Shown here one piece after another: positions 8,513 through 16,742 of a stretch of 64,000 nucleotides of DNA (positions are counted from its first letter, which is position 1; each line of letters opens with the position of its first letter). The DNA is taken from positions 55,292 to 119,291 of the forward strand of contig NZ_JANUGW010000021.1 in assembly GCF_024753285.1 (NCBI RefSeq). The letters are read 5' to 3'. The notes under the pieces are model-generated. The model had not been told where the DNA came from. It worked only from the letters and a program-made list of their open reading frames with translations, and did not search any database. This DNA is from Massilia pinisoli (GTDB lineage: Bacteria; Pseudomonadota; Gammaproteobacteria; Burkholderiales; Burkholderiaceae_D). The translations under genes were made by a program, and so were the position numbers.

Positions 8513-11293
8513 ATGCCGCGTCACCCGAACAAGCTGAAACTCACCGCTGCGATCCTGTCCGGCGCTTTCATGGTCGCGGGATTGTCCGCCTGCGGGCGCT
8601 CCACGCAATCGACCGAGCAATTGCTGACCGATGCCAAACAGTATCAGCAAAAGGGCGACCTGAAGTCGGCAATGATTCAGCTGAAAAATGCCGTCGAAAA
8701 GAGCCCGGAAAACGGCGAAGCGCGCCTGGCCCTGGGCAGTCTGGAACTCGACATGGGCGACTACCCGTCGGCCGAAAAGGAATTCCGTAAAGCCCGCTCC
8801 GCCGGCATCCCGTCCGAGCGCGTGCTGCCGCTGTTGGCCAAGGCGATGTCGCAGCAGGGCAAATTCAAGGAAGTTCTTGACGAAGTGACGCCCGAGGCGT
8901 CCGCCAAATCGGCGCCGCTGCTGGTGTTGCGCGGCGATGCCCTGCTGTCGACCGGGAAGGCCGACGATGGGAAGAAGGCGTTCGAACAGGCCCTGGCGCT
9001 GAACGCGAATTCCGGTGACGCGCTGCTCGGCATCGCCCGCTACGCCGTCGTCAATCACGACAAGGAGGGCGCGCAACGGTATATCGACGAGGCGGTCGCC
9101 AAGGATCCGAAGAACGCGGACGCACTCCTGGCGCGCGGTACCATGTTGCGCACGCAGGGCAAGGCCGACGAGGCGATGGCCGCCTTCGACCAGGCCCTCG
9201 CGCTCGATCCGCGCAATCGCACGGCCCATATCGAAAAAGCGTACATCGACATCACCCGCGGCAAATTCCCCGAAGCGAAAGCGGAAATCGACGCGGCCGA
9301 GAAGAATGCGCCCGGCAATCTGCTCGTGACGTACACCCGCGCGCTGTACGAATTCTCGCAAGGTAAGTACCAGGCCGCGCAGGACAACCTGCAGCGCGTG
9401 CTGAAAGTCGCGCCCGACCACATGCCCAGCGTGCTCCTGGCGGGCGCATCCGAGCTGAATCTCGGCTCGCTGCAACAGGCCGACCTGCATCTGCGCAAAT
9501 ACCTGGAGAGCAATCCCAACGACGTCTATGCGCGCAAGCTGCTGGCGCAGGTCCAGCTCAAGAGCGCCCAGCCGGCCGACGCCGTCGCCACGCTGGCGCC
9601 GGCACTGAAGAACGCGCCGGACGACCCGCAAGTGCTCGCGCTGGCCGGCGAAACCTATATGCAGGTGCATGACTTCAACAAGGCCAGTGCCTACCTGGAG
9701 AAAGCCGCGGCGCTGGCGCCGAAAGCGGCCAGCCTGCGCACATCGCTGGGCCTGTCCAAGCTGGCCCAGGGCGACCAGGCGCGCGCCCTGTCCGAACTGG
9801 AGATGGCGACGACGCTCGATCCGAAGTCGCCGCAAGCGACGATGGCGCTGGTCCAGACGGAAATGACGCTGAAGCATTACGACAAGGCGCTGGCCGCCGT
9901 CGATGCACTCGAAAAGCAGCAGCCCGACAATCCGCAAGTGTTGACGCTGAAGGGTGCCGTCAACATGGTCAAGGGCGACGTCCCGGCCGCCCGGGCCGCG
10001 CTGGACAAGGCCGTCGCGCTGAACCCCACGTACATTCCGGCCGTGCAGAACCTGGCGCGCCTGGACCTCGTGGAAAAGAAACCCGACGCCGCGAAGCAGC
10101 GCTACGAAAAAGTCCTGCAGAAGGAACCGAACAACGCCGACGCGATGCGCGCCCTGGCCGAACTGGCCCTGTTGCAGAACCATCCCGAAGAAGCGACCAC
10201 GTGGTACGAGAAGGCCAGCAATGCGAATCCGAACGCCGTCGGCCCGGCGATCAATCTCGGCAGGCATTACCTGCGCACGAATCAGGCACAGAAGGCGCTG
10301 ACCTTGGCACGCAAGCTCCAGACCGCCAACCCGACCAATCCGGAACTGGTGGAAATGCTGGGCCAGGCCCAGGTCGCCACCAAGGACGCGCCCGGCGCGC
10401 TGGATACCTTCAGCAAGCTCGTGAATCTCATACCGAAATCGGCCGCGCCGCACCTGCACCTGGCCGGCGTACACATGATGTTGCAGAACAACGCCGCCGC
10501 GGCAGATGACCTCAAGCGTGCCGTCGACCTGCAACCGGACCTGATTCCCGCCCGCCTGGCCCAGGCCGAGCTCGCCATGCGCACGGGACGCCCGGACGAC
10601 GCCCTGGCCGCGGCACGCCAGATCCAAAAGATCAACGACAAGTCGCCCGTCGGCTACGCGACCGAAGGCGACGTCCTGATGGCGCAGAAAAAACCGGCGC
10701 AAGCGTTGCCGGCCTACGACAAGGCGTTCGCGATCGCCAAGGCGCCGGAAATCCTCATGAAATCCCTGCAGGCCATGGCCCAGTCCGGCAAAAGCAAGGA
10801 AGCGCTGGCGCGCGCGACGCAGTGGCTGAAGGACCATCCGGACGACTCGCTGATCAGCATGTACGTGGCCGAGAACAACCTGGTCGCCAAGGATTACAAG
10901 GCGGCGATCGCGCGCCTGGAAGACATCGTCAAACGCGTGCCAAACAATCCAGCCGTGCTGAACAACTTGGCGTATGCTTATCAACAGATAAAGGACCCGC
11001 GTGCCGTGCCCACCGCCGAACAGGCGTACAAGCTGGCCGACAACAACCCCGGCGTGATCGATACGCTGGGCTGGCTGCTCGTGGAACAGGGCAACACGAG
11101 CCGCGGTGTGCCGCTGTTGCAGAAAGCCAGCAGCCTGGCGCCGAAATCGTCGGAGGTGCGCTACCACCTGGCGGTCGGCCTGAGCAAGTCGGGCGACAAG
11201 GCCGGTGCACGCAAGGAGCTCGACAAGCTTCTCGCGGAAGACAAGTCGTTCGCTCAGGCTGACGAAGCGCGCGCGTTGCTGAAGACTTTGTAA
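8513..11293 (+). CDS. prsT: XrtA/PEP-CTERM system TPR-repeat lipoprotein PrsT
   Basis: A 926-residue exported TPR protein. The N-terminus has a lipoprotein-type signal ending 'AGLSACG', so Cys24 is the predicted lipidated residue. The rest is an almost continuous array of about two dozen 34-residue TPR units (for example 'GDLKSAMIQLKNAVEKSPENGEARLALGSL'-like repeats, cited here only in part), matching the length and architecture of PrsT (TIGR02917). The family always occurs in genomes with exosortase A and EPS and is thought to be a periplasmic scaffold for EPS or protein assembly. ATG 8513 follows TGAGGAA. Unlike many genomes it is not beside prsK/prsR, which lie about 45 kb away. A hairpin terminator follows at 11366. 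Confidence 0.9.
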   Translation: MPRHPNKLKLTAAILSGAFMVAGLSACGRSTQSTEQLLTDAKQYQQKGDLKSAMIQLKNAVEKSPENGEARLALGSLELDMGDYPSAEKEFRKARSAGIPSERVLPLLAKAMSQQGKFKEVLDEVTPEASAKSAPLLVLRGDALLSTGKADDGKKAFEQALALNANSGDALLGIARYAVVNHDKEGAQRYIDEAVAKDPKNADALLARGTMLRTQGKADEAMAAFDQALALDPRNRTAHIEKAYIDITRGKFPEAKAEIDAAEKNAPGNLLVTYTRALYEFSQGKYQAAQDNLQRVLKVAPDHMPSVLLAGASELNLGSLQQADLHLRKYLESNPNDVYARKLLAQVQLKSAQPADAVATLAPALKNAPDDPQVLALAGETYMQVHDFNKASAYLEKAAALAPKAASLRTSLGLSKLAQGDQARALSELEMATTLDPKSPQATMALVQTEMTLKHYDKALAAVDALEKQQPDNPQVLTLKGAVNMVKGDVPAARAALDKAVALNPTYIPAVQNLARLDLVEKKPDAAKQRYEKVLQKEPNNADAMRALAELALLQNHPEEATTWYEKASNANPNAVGPAINLGRHYLRTNQAQKALTLARKLQTANPTNPELVEMLGQAQVATKDAPGALDTFSKLVNLIPKSAAPHLHLAGVHMMLQNNAAAADDLKRAVDLQPDLIPARLAQAELAMRTGRPDDALAAARQIQKINDKSPVGYATEGDVLMAQKKPAQALPAYDKAFAIAKAPEILMKSLQAMAQSGKSKEALARATQWLKDHPDDSLISMYVAENNLVAKDYKAAIARLEDIVKRVPNNPAVLNNLAYAYQQIKDPRAVPTAEQAYKLADNNPGVIDTLGWLLVEQGNTSRGVPLLQKASSLAPKSSEVRYHLAVGLSKSGDKAGARKELDKLLAEDKSFAQADEARALLKTL

Positions 11294-11365
11294 GACGCCA
11301 AGATCAATTAATAATTAAATAATAATCTGCGCCCGGCACCGCCAGGGCGCGGGCGACCAGAACTC

Positions 11366-11391
11366 CGTCCGCCGCAGCCGCGGACGTTTTT
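11366..11391 (+). terminator. Intrinsic terminator (or leader hairpin) between prsT and the FeeM-like gene
   Basis: A perfect 7-bp stem CGTCCGC (11366-11372) / GCGGACG (11380-11386) with a 7-nt loop, immediately followed by TTTTT. It is preceded by a second hairpin (GCGCCC 11329-11334 / GGGCGC 11345-11350). It lies 73 bp after prsT and only 21 bp before the next ATG, so it either ends prsT transcription or sits in the leader of the following gene. Confidence 0.7.
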
Positions 11392-11412
11392 AAACAATTG
11401 GGGAATCCTGCG

Positions 11413-12189
11413 ATGACGACATTTGACGATTTCAAGGATCCAGAGGGTGTTTCGGCCGCATCCCTATCGGACGCTCATGATTTCAGTGATCGCGATAATA
11501 TGACGCCCTCGCAATATGAGGATGTTATCGTGAACCACGATTCGTATGGAATCCGGCTTACCGATACTGCGGACGGGCGAAATTCGGCCAGTATGCTGAT
11601 CAACAAGATGTATGCCTGGCGCGGTTATGCGGGCACCCATCAATTCAGCGACGACCCGAATCGCATTACGCTGACCGCCACCGACAAGGGTGACGTGGTC
11701 GGCACGCTCACGATTGGTATCGATTCGCCGATCGGCCTGATGGCAGACCAGATCTTCAAGGAAGAGCTGGATGCCCATCGCAACCTTGGCGCGCGCCTGT
11801 GCGAGTTCACGAAGCTCGCCTTCGACCCGTCGGTACGCTCCAAGACCTCGCTGGCCAACCTGTTCCACTTGGCCGTGATCTATGCGCGCGACATTCACCA
11901 GTGCACGGATATCGTCATCGAGGTGAATCCGCGTCATCGCCGTTTTTACGAACGGATGCTCGGCTTCAAGCAGGAAGGCGAACTGAAGATCAACCCGCGC
12001 GTCGAAGCGCCGGCTTACCTATTACGGGTAAATCTGGAATTTGTTACGGAACAGATCCAGAAATACGGCGGCACGTTCAGTGCCGATAACAACGTTTCGG
12101 AGCGTTCGTTTTATCCCTATTTCTTCTCGCCACGCGAAGAACGAGGCATCATCAACCGCCTCCTGCGCATGGACGAACAGCACGCTTAA
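11413..12189 (+). CDS. FeeM-like N-acyl amino acid synthase domain protein
   Basis: A 258-residue protein with a GNAT/acyl-homoserine-lactone-synthase-like fold of the FeeM type: 'LTATDKGDVVGTLTIGIDS' (the beta4-beta5 region), 'CEFTKLAFDP', and the C-terminal 'VIEVNPRHRRFYERMLGF' signature that ends the acyltransferase core. Known FeeM enzymes join a long-chain acyl group from acyl-ACP to an amino acid. An N-terminal extension of about 60 residues and a C-terminal tail rich in aromatics are additional. The ATG at 11413 follows GGGGA; an in-frame TTG at 11398 is the other option. It heads a tight set with ThiF-like and nitroreductase-like genes, so the acyl product is probably modified further. 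No signal peptide; expected to be cytoplasmic. Confidence 0.7.
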   Translation: MTTFDDFKDPEGVSAASLSDAHDFSDRDNMTPSQYEDVIVNHDSYGIRLTDTADGRNSASMLINKMYAWRGYAGTHQFSDDPNRITLTATDKGDVVGTLTIGIDSPIGLMADQIFKEELDAHRNLGARLCEFTKLAFDPSVRSKTSLANLFHLAVIYARDIHQCTDIVIEVNPRHRRFYERMLGFKQEGELKINPRVEAPAYLLRVNLEFVTEQIQKYGGTFSADNNVSERSFYPYFFSPREERGIINRLLRMDEQHA

Positions 12190-12257
12190 AAATCCTGTTC
12201 ATAGTAGATATCGGCGCGTTTTTGCCGCTTTATTGATAAAACCGTTTTTCTTCATCA

Positions 12258-13145
12258 ATGACAAATCCGTTCCGCTATGAACAAGCGTTTTCACGCAATA
12301 TCGGCTGGGTAACGCCTTCAGAACAACAAACCCTGCGCGGCAAACGTGTCGCCATCGCCGGCGGCGGCGGCGTTGGCGGGGTGCACATGCTGACGTTGGC
12401 ACGCTTGGGCGTGGCGCAGTTCCATATCGCCGACTTCGACACCTTCGACCTCGTCAACTTCAATCGCCAAGTCGGCGCCATGATGTCGACGGTCGGCCAG
12501 CCCAAGGCCGAGGTGCTGGCCCGCATGGCCAAGGACATCAATCCTGAAATCGATGTCAAGATTTTTCCCGATGGCGTCAACGCGGGCAATCTCGATCAAT
12601 TCCTGGACGGCGTCGACCTGTACGTCGACGCCCTCGACTTTTTCGCGTTCGACGCACGCCAGCAGACGTTCGCCGCCTGCGCCCGCCTCGGCATCCCGGC
12701 CACGACGGCCGCGCCGCTCGGCATGGGTGCCGCCCTGCTGAACTTCCTGCCCGGCCAGATGACGTTCGAACAGTACTTCCAGTGGGGCGACCTGCCCGAA
12801 CTGGACAAGGCGATCCGCTTCGTCGTCGGCCTTGCGCCGGCCGGCCTGCATCGCCCTTACCTCGTCGTGCCGGACGCCGTCAATTTCGCGGAGCGCCGCG
12901 GTCCGTCGACGTTCATGGCCTGCCAGCTGTGCGCCGGCATCGTCGCCACCGAAGCGCTGAAGATCCTGCTCGGCCGCGGCAAGGTGCTGGCCGCACCGCA
13001 CGGCATGCAGTTCGACGCCTACCGCAACAAATTGGCCCATACCTGGCGCCCGGGCGGCAACGGGAATCCGCTGCACCGCCTGATGATCGCCGTCGCCAAG
13101 CGCCAGATGACGCGTGAACTGGCAGCGAAAGCGACGAAGGCATGA
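12258..13145 (+). CDS. ThiF/MoeB/HesA-family (E1-like) adenylyltransferase
   Basis: A 295-residue E1-superfamily enzyme that would activate a carboxylate as an acyl-adenylate. It shows the nucleotide loop 'GGGGVGG' (residues 35-41), 'DFDTFDLVNFNRQ' with the conserved NxNRQ arginine (Arg70), and Lys83 in 'GQPKAEV'. Canonical ThiF/MoeB proteins hold a zinc with two CxxC pairs; here only one is present (Cys222/Cys225 in 'ACQLC'), so metal binding may be altered or absent. The gene overlaps the nitroreductase-like gene by 4 bp (ATGA), showing translational coupling. No ubiquitin-like sulfur carrier lies nearby, so the adenylated partner may instead be a small molecule such as the FeeM product. 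That last point is inference. Confidence 0.8.
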   Translation: MTNPFRYEQAFSRNIGWVTPSEQQTLRGKRVAIAGGGGVGGVHMLTLARLGVAQFHIADFDTFDLVNFNRQVGAMMSTVGQPKAEVLARMAKDINPEIDVKIFPDGVNAGNLDQFLDGVDLYVDALDFFAFDARQQTFAACARLGIPATTAAPLGMGAALLNFLPGQMTFEQYFQWGDLPELDKAIRFVVGLAPAGLHRPYLVVPDAVNFAERRGPSTFMACQLCAGIVATEALKILLGRGKVLAAPHGMQFDAYRNKLAHTWRPGGNGNPLHRLMIAVAKRQMTRELAAKATKA

Positions 13146-14206
13146 ATCTCCCGCAGACGATCCACGACATCCTCGACCTCGCGCGCTGGGCACCAAGTGG
13201 AGACAATACCCAGGTCTGGCGCTTCGAAGTGCTCGGCCCCGACCACGTCGCCGTGCATTTCCACGACACGCGCGACGATTGCGTGTACGACTTTCGCGGC
13301 CGCCCCAGCCAGCTGTCGCATGGCGCCCTGCTGGAAACGATGGCGATCGCCGCCACCGCCCACGGCCTGCGCGCGGAAATCCGCCGGCGCGAGGGCGACA
13401 CCGACCACTTGCCCGTGTTCGACGTGCGCTTCGTGCCCGATCCCGCGATCAACCCCAGCCCCCTGCTGCCCGCCATCCCGACCCGCAGCGTGCAGCGCCG
13501 CCCGATGAGCACGCGTGCGCTGATGCCCGAGGAAAAACGTGCCCTCGAGGACAGCGTCGGTGCCGGCTACGAAGTGCGCTGGATCGAGGGTTTCCAGGGC
13601 AAGCTGGCCGCGGCGCGCCTGATGTTTTCGAACGCCAAGCTGCGCCTGACGATGCCGGAAGCCTACGAGGTGCACCGCCGCATCATCCACTGGAACGCGC
13701 GCCACAGCCCCGACCGCGTGCCCGACCAGGCGCTCGGCGTCGACGCCGCCACCTTGCGCCTGATGAAATGGGCGATGGTCAGCTGGGGCCGGATGTCGAC
13801 GATGAACCGCCTGATGGGCACCTGGGCGCCGCGCCTGCAGATGGACCTCGTGCCCGGCCTGCGCTGCGCTGCCCATTTCGTCATCATGGCCAGGCGCGCG
13901 CCCGAGACGGTCGAGGACCACGTCGCCGCCGGCCGCGCCGTGCAGCGCTTCTGGCTCACGCTGACCCATCTGGGACTGGCGATGCAGCCGGAAATGACGC
14001 CCCTGATCTTTTCCGCCTACGTGCAGCACGATCAACCGTTCTCGACGGTCGACAAATTGCATGGTTCGGCACGACAATTGCACCAGCGCCTGCACAAACT
14101 GATCGGCACCGGCAACGGCCAGCCGGTCTTCATGGGCCGCCTCGGCGCCGGCCCGGCACCCCAGGCCCGTTCGCTGCGCAAGCCGGTCGAAGAGTTGATG
14201 AAGTAA
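13142..14206 (+). CDS. Nitroreductase-fold protein
   Basis: A 354-residue protein with the nitroreductase FMN-site start 'DLARWAPSGDNTQVWRF' (Arg, Ser and Asn positions as in FMN-dependent nitroreductases) and a mid-region 'PTRSVQRRPM' comparable to the second phosphate-contacting segment. It is much longer than classical nitroreductases (about 200 aa) and has an unusual central insertion rich in Met, Arg and Trp ('MKWAMVSWGRMSTMNRLMG'). Members of this extended group often occur beside ThiF-like genes. It overlaps the ThiF-like gene by 4 bp, so the two are almost certainly made together. Reaction unknown; an FMN-dependent oxidation or reduction of the activated or acylated product is the simplest guess. 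Confidence 0.7.
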   Translation: MNLPQTIHDILDLARWAPSGDNTQVWRFEVLGPDHVAVHFHDTRDDCVYDFRGRPSQLSHGALLETMAIAATAHGLRAEIRRREGDTDHLPVFDVRFVPDPAINPSPLLPAIPTRSVQRRPMSTRALMPEEKRALEDSVGAGYEVRWIEGFQGKLAAARLMFSNAKLRLTMPEAYEVHRRIIHWNARHSPDRVPDQALGVDAATLRLMKWAMVSWGRMSTMNRLMGTWAPRLQMDLVPGLRCAAHFVIMARRAPETVEDHVAAGRAVQRFWLTLTHLGLAMQPEMTPLIFSAYVQHDQPFSTVDKLHGSARQLHQRLHKLIGTGNGQPVFMGRLGAGPAPQARSLRKPVEELMK

Positions 14207-14276
14207 CCTGCAGCGTGGGCCTCCCCGCGCGCCAGCGGCGTCCACTTGCCGCAACCCTTACACGATCAATATCCCT

Positions 14277-15575
14277 ATGGAACGCATAAAAATCCTGTTC
14301 TTTGCGGAAGCCGTGACCTTGGCCCACGTCGGCCGTCCCATTGCGCTCGCACAATCCCTCGACCCTGCGCGTTTCGACGTGCATTTCGCCTGCGCGGACG
14401 GCTACGACTTTTGCTTCACCGGGACGCAGTTCACCCGCTGGACCATCCGCAGCATCCCCAGCCAGCAATTCCTCGACGCGCTCGCGGGCGGCAAGCCGGT
14501 GTACAACACGGCGACCCTCGCCGGCTATGTCGAGGACGACCTGCGCGTGCTCGACGCCGTGCGTCCGGACATCGTCGTCGGCGACTTCCGGCTGTCGCTG
14601 TCGGTCAGTGCACGCCTGCGCGGCATTCCGTATGTGTCGCTGATGAATGCGTACTGGAGCCCGTACGTCGTGCAGCACTATGCCGTGCCGCACATCCCGC
14701 TGACGCGCCTGCTGCCGATCCGCATCGCGAATGCGATCTTCCGGATGGCCCGTCCCGTCGCCTTCGCCTCGCACTCCGTGCCGCTGAACCGCGTGCGGCG
14801 CCAGTATGGCCTGCCGTCGCTGGGCACCGACCTGCGCAAGGTCTACACGGACGCCGACTACAGCATGTACGCCGACGTGCCCGAGTTGTTCCCGCCAAAG
14901 AACCTGCTGCCGCAGCAGCACGCCTACATCGGCCCCATCATCTGGGCACCGCCGCTGGCCAAGCCCGACTGGTGGGATACGTTGCCGCAAGACAAGCCGA
15001 TCATCTACGTGACGCTCGGCAGTTCCGGCCAGGGCCGCCTGTTGCCGCTCGTGCTGGATGCCCTGGCGGCGCTGCCCGTGACCGTCATCGCCGCGACGGC
15101 CGGGACCATCGACGTGGCCGGCGCGCCGGCGAACGCATTCGTCGCGCCTTACCTGCCGGGCGACCTGGCGGCCCGGCGGGCCAGCCTCGTCATCTGCAAC
15201 GGCGGCAGCCCGACGAGCCAGCAGGCGCTGGTGGCAGGCGTGCCGGTGCTGGGCATCGCCGCCAACCTCGACCAATTCCTGAACATGAGCGGCGTCATGA
15301 AGGCCGGCGCCGGCGCCCTGCTGCGCGCCGACCGCTTCCGCGCCAAGAAGCTGGCACGCCAGGTCAGTGCGATGCTCGACGATCGCACGCTCGCGACGTC
15401 CGCGCGGCGCGTGGCAGACGCGTTTGCCAACTATCCCGCGCCGCAGCGCATGGCCGCCTTCCTGGAAGGCGTGCGCGCATTCCACCGGTTCGCGCCGTCC
15501 CATGGGACGGACGGGCAACAGGTCGCCGGCGTGGCGGACGACGATGGGAGCGCGGTACTGACAAACTTGCACTGA
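14277..15575 (+). CDS. GT1-type (UGT/MGT-like) glycosyltransferase
   Basis: A 432-residue GT-B glycosyltransferase. The N-terminal domain begins 'KILFFAEAVTLAHVGRPIALAQSL' (cited in part), the acceptor-side fold of UGT/MGT enzymes; the C-terminal domain has 'IIYVTLGSSGQGR' and the donor-binding segment 'LVICNGGSPTSQQALVAGVP', which stands in for the usual HxGxGT..E motif. Such enzymes move a sugar from an NDP-sugar onto small lipophilic acceptors. It lies 70 bp after the nitroreductase-like gene on the same strand, and the N-acyl amino acid product of the upstream set would be a plausible acceptor. The donor is not predictable. The last 30 residues are low-complexity and probably disordered. 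Confidence 0.8.
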   Translation: MERIKILFFAEAVTLAHVGRPIALAQSLDPARFDVHFACADGYDFCFTGTQFTRWTIRSIPSQQFLDALAGGKPVYNTATLAGYVEDDLRVLDAVRPDIVVGDFRLSLSVSARLRGIPYVSLMNAYWSPYVVQHYAVPHIPLTRLLPIRIANAIFRMARPVAFASHSVPLNRVRRQYGLPSLGTDLRKVYTDADYSMYADVPELFPPKNLLPQQHAYIGPIIWAPPLAKPDWWDTLPQDKPIIYVTLGSSGQGRLLPLVLDALAALPVTVIAATAGTIDVAGAPANAFVAPYLPGDLAARRASLVICNGGSPTSQQALVAGVPVLGIAANLDQFLNMSGVMKAGAGALLRADRFRAKKLARQVSAMLDDRTLATSARRVADAFANYPAPQRMAAFLEGVRAFHRFAPSHGTDGQQVAGVADDDGSAVLTNLH

Positions 15576-15672
15576 AGAAGTGTCGGAAATTCTTACACCT
15601 CATTTCCTGTAGACCATTTGTTTTTCTGCAACTGTTCATAAACCTTTGATTTTAAACAGAGCGTAGCTTAGC

Positions 15673-15688
15673 TGGCACGCACCTTGCA
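15673..15688 (+). promoter_or_regulatory. Sigma-54 (RpoN) promoter of the PEP-CTERM gene
   Basis: TGGCACGCACCTTGCA matches the RpoN consensus TGGCACG-N4-TTGCW at every defined position, with GG and GC exactly 10 bp apart. It lies 79 bp upstream of the start codon at 15767. About 65 bp further up is an inverted repeat GGAAAT (15585-15590) / ATTTCC (15602-15607), a candidate activator site. PrsR, encoded at 54714, is the expected enhancer-binding protein. Confidence 0.88.
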
Positions 15689-15766
15689 TTAAGTCTGGCA
15701 AGAGCCCGCGAACAAAGCTGGGCTACCCCCGAAAAAAAATCAACCAGCAGATTATTTGGAGCTTAA

Positions 15767-16678
15767 ATGAAGAATTCGTTCCGCAAACTGATCCCGGTCG
15801 CAGCCGCCCTTGGTTTCGCATTCGCCGCGTCGTCGGCACAAGCATTCACCCTGCTGAACGGTACCGGCACTGCATACGCCACCGATGCAACCGCACTGGA
15901 CTGGAATGAGACCGGCAGCGGCGTCGCCATCGGCGTCGGCCCGTTCGACAGCGGCAAAGCCCTCGCAGTTGGCACCAATTTCCAGTTCCTGTACCAAGCT
16001 AACATGAACGGCGTGACCGGCACGCAGACCGATGCATGGCTGAACGGCATCGATTCGAGCGCAGACGGCATCAAGCGCAACAGCCCGACCGCCTTCGAAT
16101 TCACGATCGTCGCCAAGCTGAGCGAAACCGTGACGTCGTCGGGCGTGATCGGTGGTTTCGCAACCGCGAACTTCGGCCTGAACAACACCCCGGGCGCCAA
16201 CAAGGTCGCGATCTACTACGACACCAAGGCAAACGCCAACACCAAGGCCGGCACCGGCTTCGACGATGGTACGCTGGTCGCCCTGCTGACCGTCGTCCCG
16301 GACGGCTCGCTGTCGCAATTCACGGCGAAGTCCGCGACGAAAGGCCAAGGCTCGACCCAGCTGCAAGCCCTGATCAAGGAACCGGGCGACTTCATCAATC
16401 CGGCTTACCTGCAAGGCGTCGGCGAGATGCTGTTCGGCGTTCAGTTCGACTCGAACCTGAACTACCCGGCAGGCAGCTCGGCAACGAACAACTTCCAGAA
16501 AGGCGGCGACGAGACGCTCTTCCCGGGCTACAACGTGACCGCAAACGACATCGTGTTCAAGGTCGATGGCGCAACCACCCTGAACGGCAGCCCCGTTCCG
16601 GAACCGGGCACCATGATGCTGCTGGGCATGGGCATGCTGGGTCTGGTCGGCGCACGTCGTCGCGCTCCGAAGGCCTAA
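15767..16678 (+). CDS. PEP-CTERM sorted extracellular protein (PepA-like)
   Basis: A 303-residue secreted substrate of the exosortase. The first 26 residues form a Sec signal peptide ending 'SSAQA'. The C-terminus carries the full sorting tripartite: Pro278-Glu279-Pro280, a glycine/methionine/leucine-rich transmembrane helix, and the basic tail 'ARRRAPKA'. The body is rich in Ala, Gly, Asn and Thr and resembles the flocculation-associated PepA group of Zoogloea ('EFTIVAKLSETVTS', 'VAIYYDTKAN', 'LNYPAG'). XrtA would cleave at the PEP motif and the protein would end up in the EPS matrix. It has its own consensus sigma-54 promoter and a strong terminator, making it a single-gene transcription unit. 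The PepA link is from memory of the family and was not searched. Confidence 0.85.
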   Translation: MKNSFRKLIPVAAALGFAFAASSAQAFTLLNGTGTAYATDATALDWNETGSGVAIGVGPFDSGKALAVGTNFQFLYQANMNGVTGTQTDAWLNGIDSSADGIKRNSPTAFEFTIVAKLSETVTSSGVIGGFATANFGLNNTPGANKVAIYYDTKANANTKAGTGFDDGTLVALLTVVPDGSLSQFTAKSATKGQGSTQLQALIKEPGDFINPAYLQGVGEMLFGVQFDSNLNYPAGSSATNNFQKGGDETLFPGYNVTANDIVFKVDGATTLNGSPVPEPGTMMLLGMGMLGLVGARRRAPKA

Positions 16679-16702
16679 TCCGGTTTCCGGATCAGCCTCA
16701 TG

Positions 16703-16733
16703 AAAAAACCGCGGTCTCGACCGCGGTTTTTTT
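16703..16733. terminator. Bidirectional intrinsic terminator
   Basis: The stem ACCGCGGT (arms centred on a CTCG loop, about 16708-16727) is flanked by six A's on the left and a run of T's on the right, so it works on both strands. It lies between the convergent PEP-CTERM gene (ends 16678) and the SDR gene (ends 16743) and ends both transcripts. Confidence 0.9.
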
Positions 16734-16742
16734 ATTGTGTTT

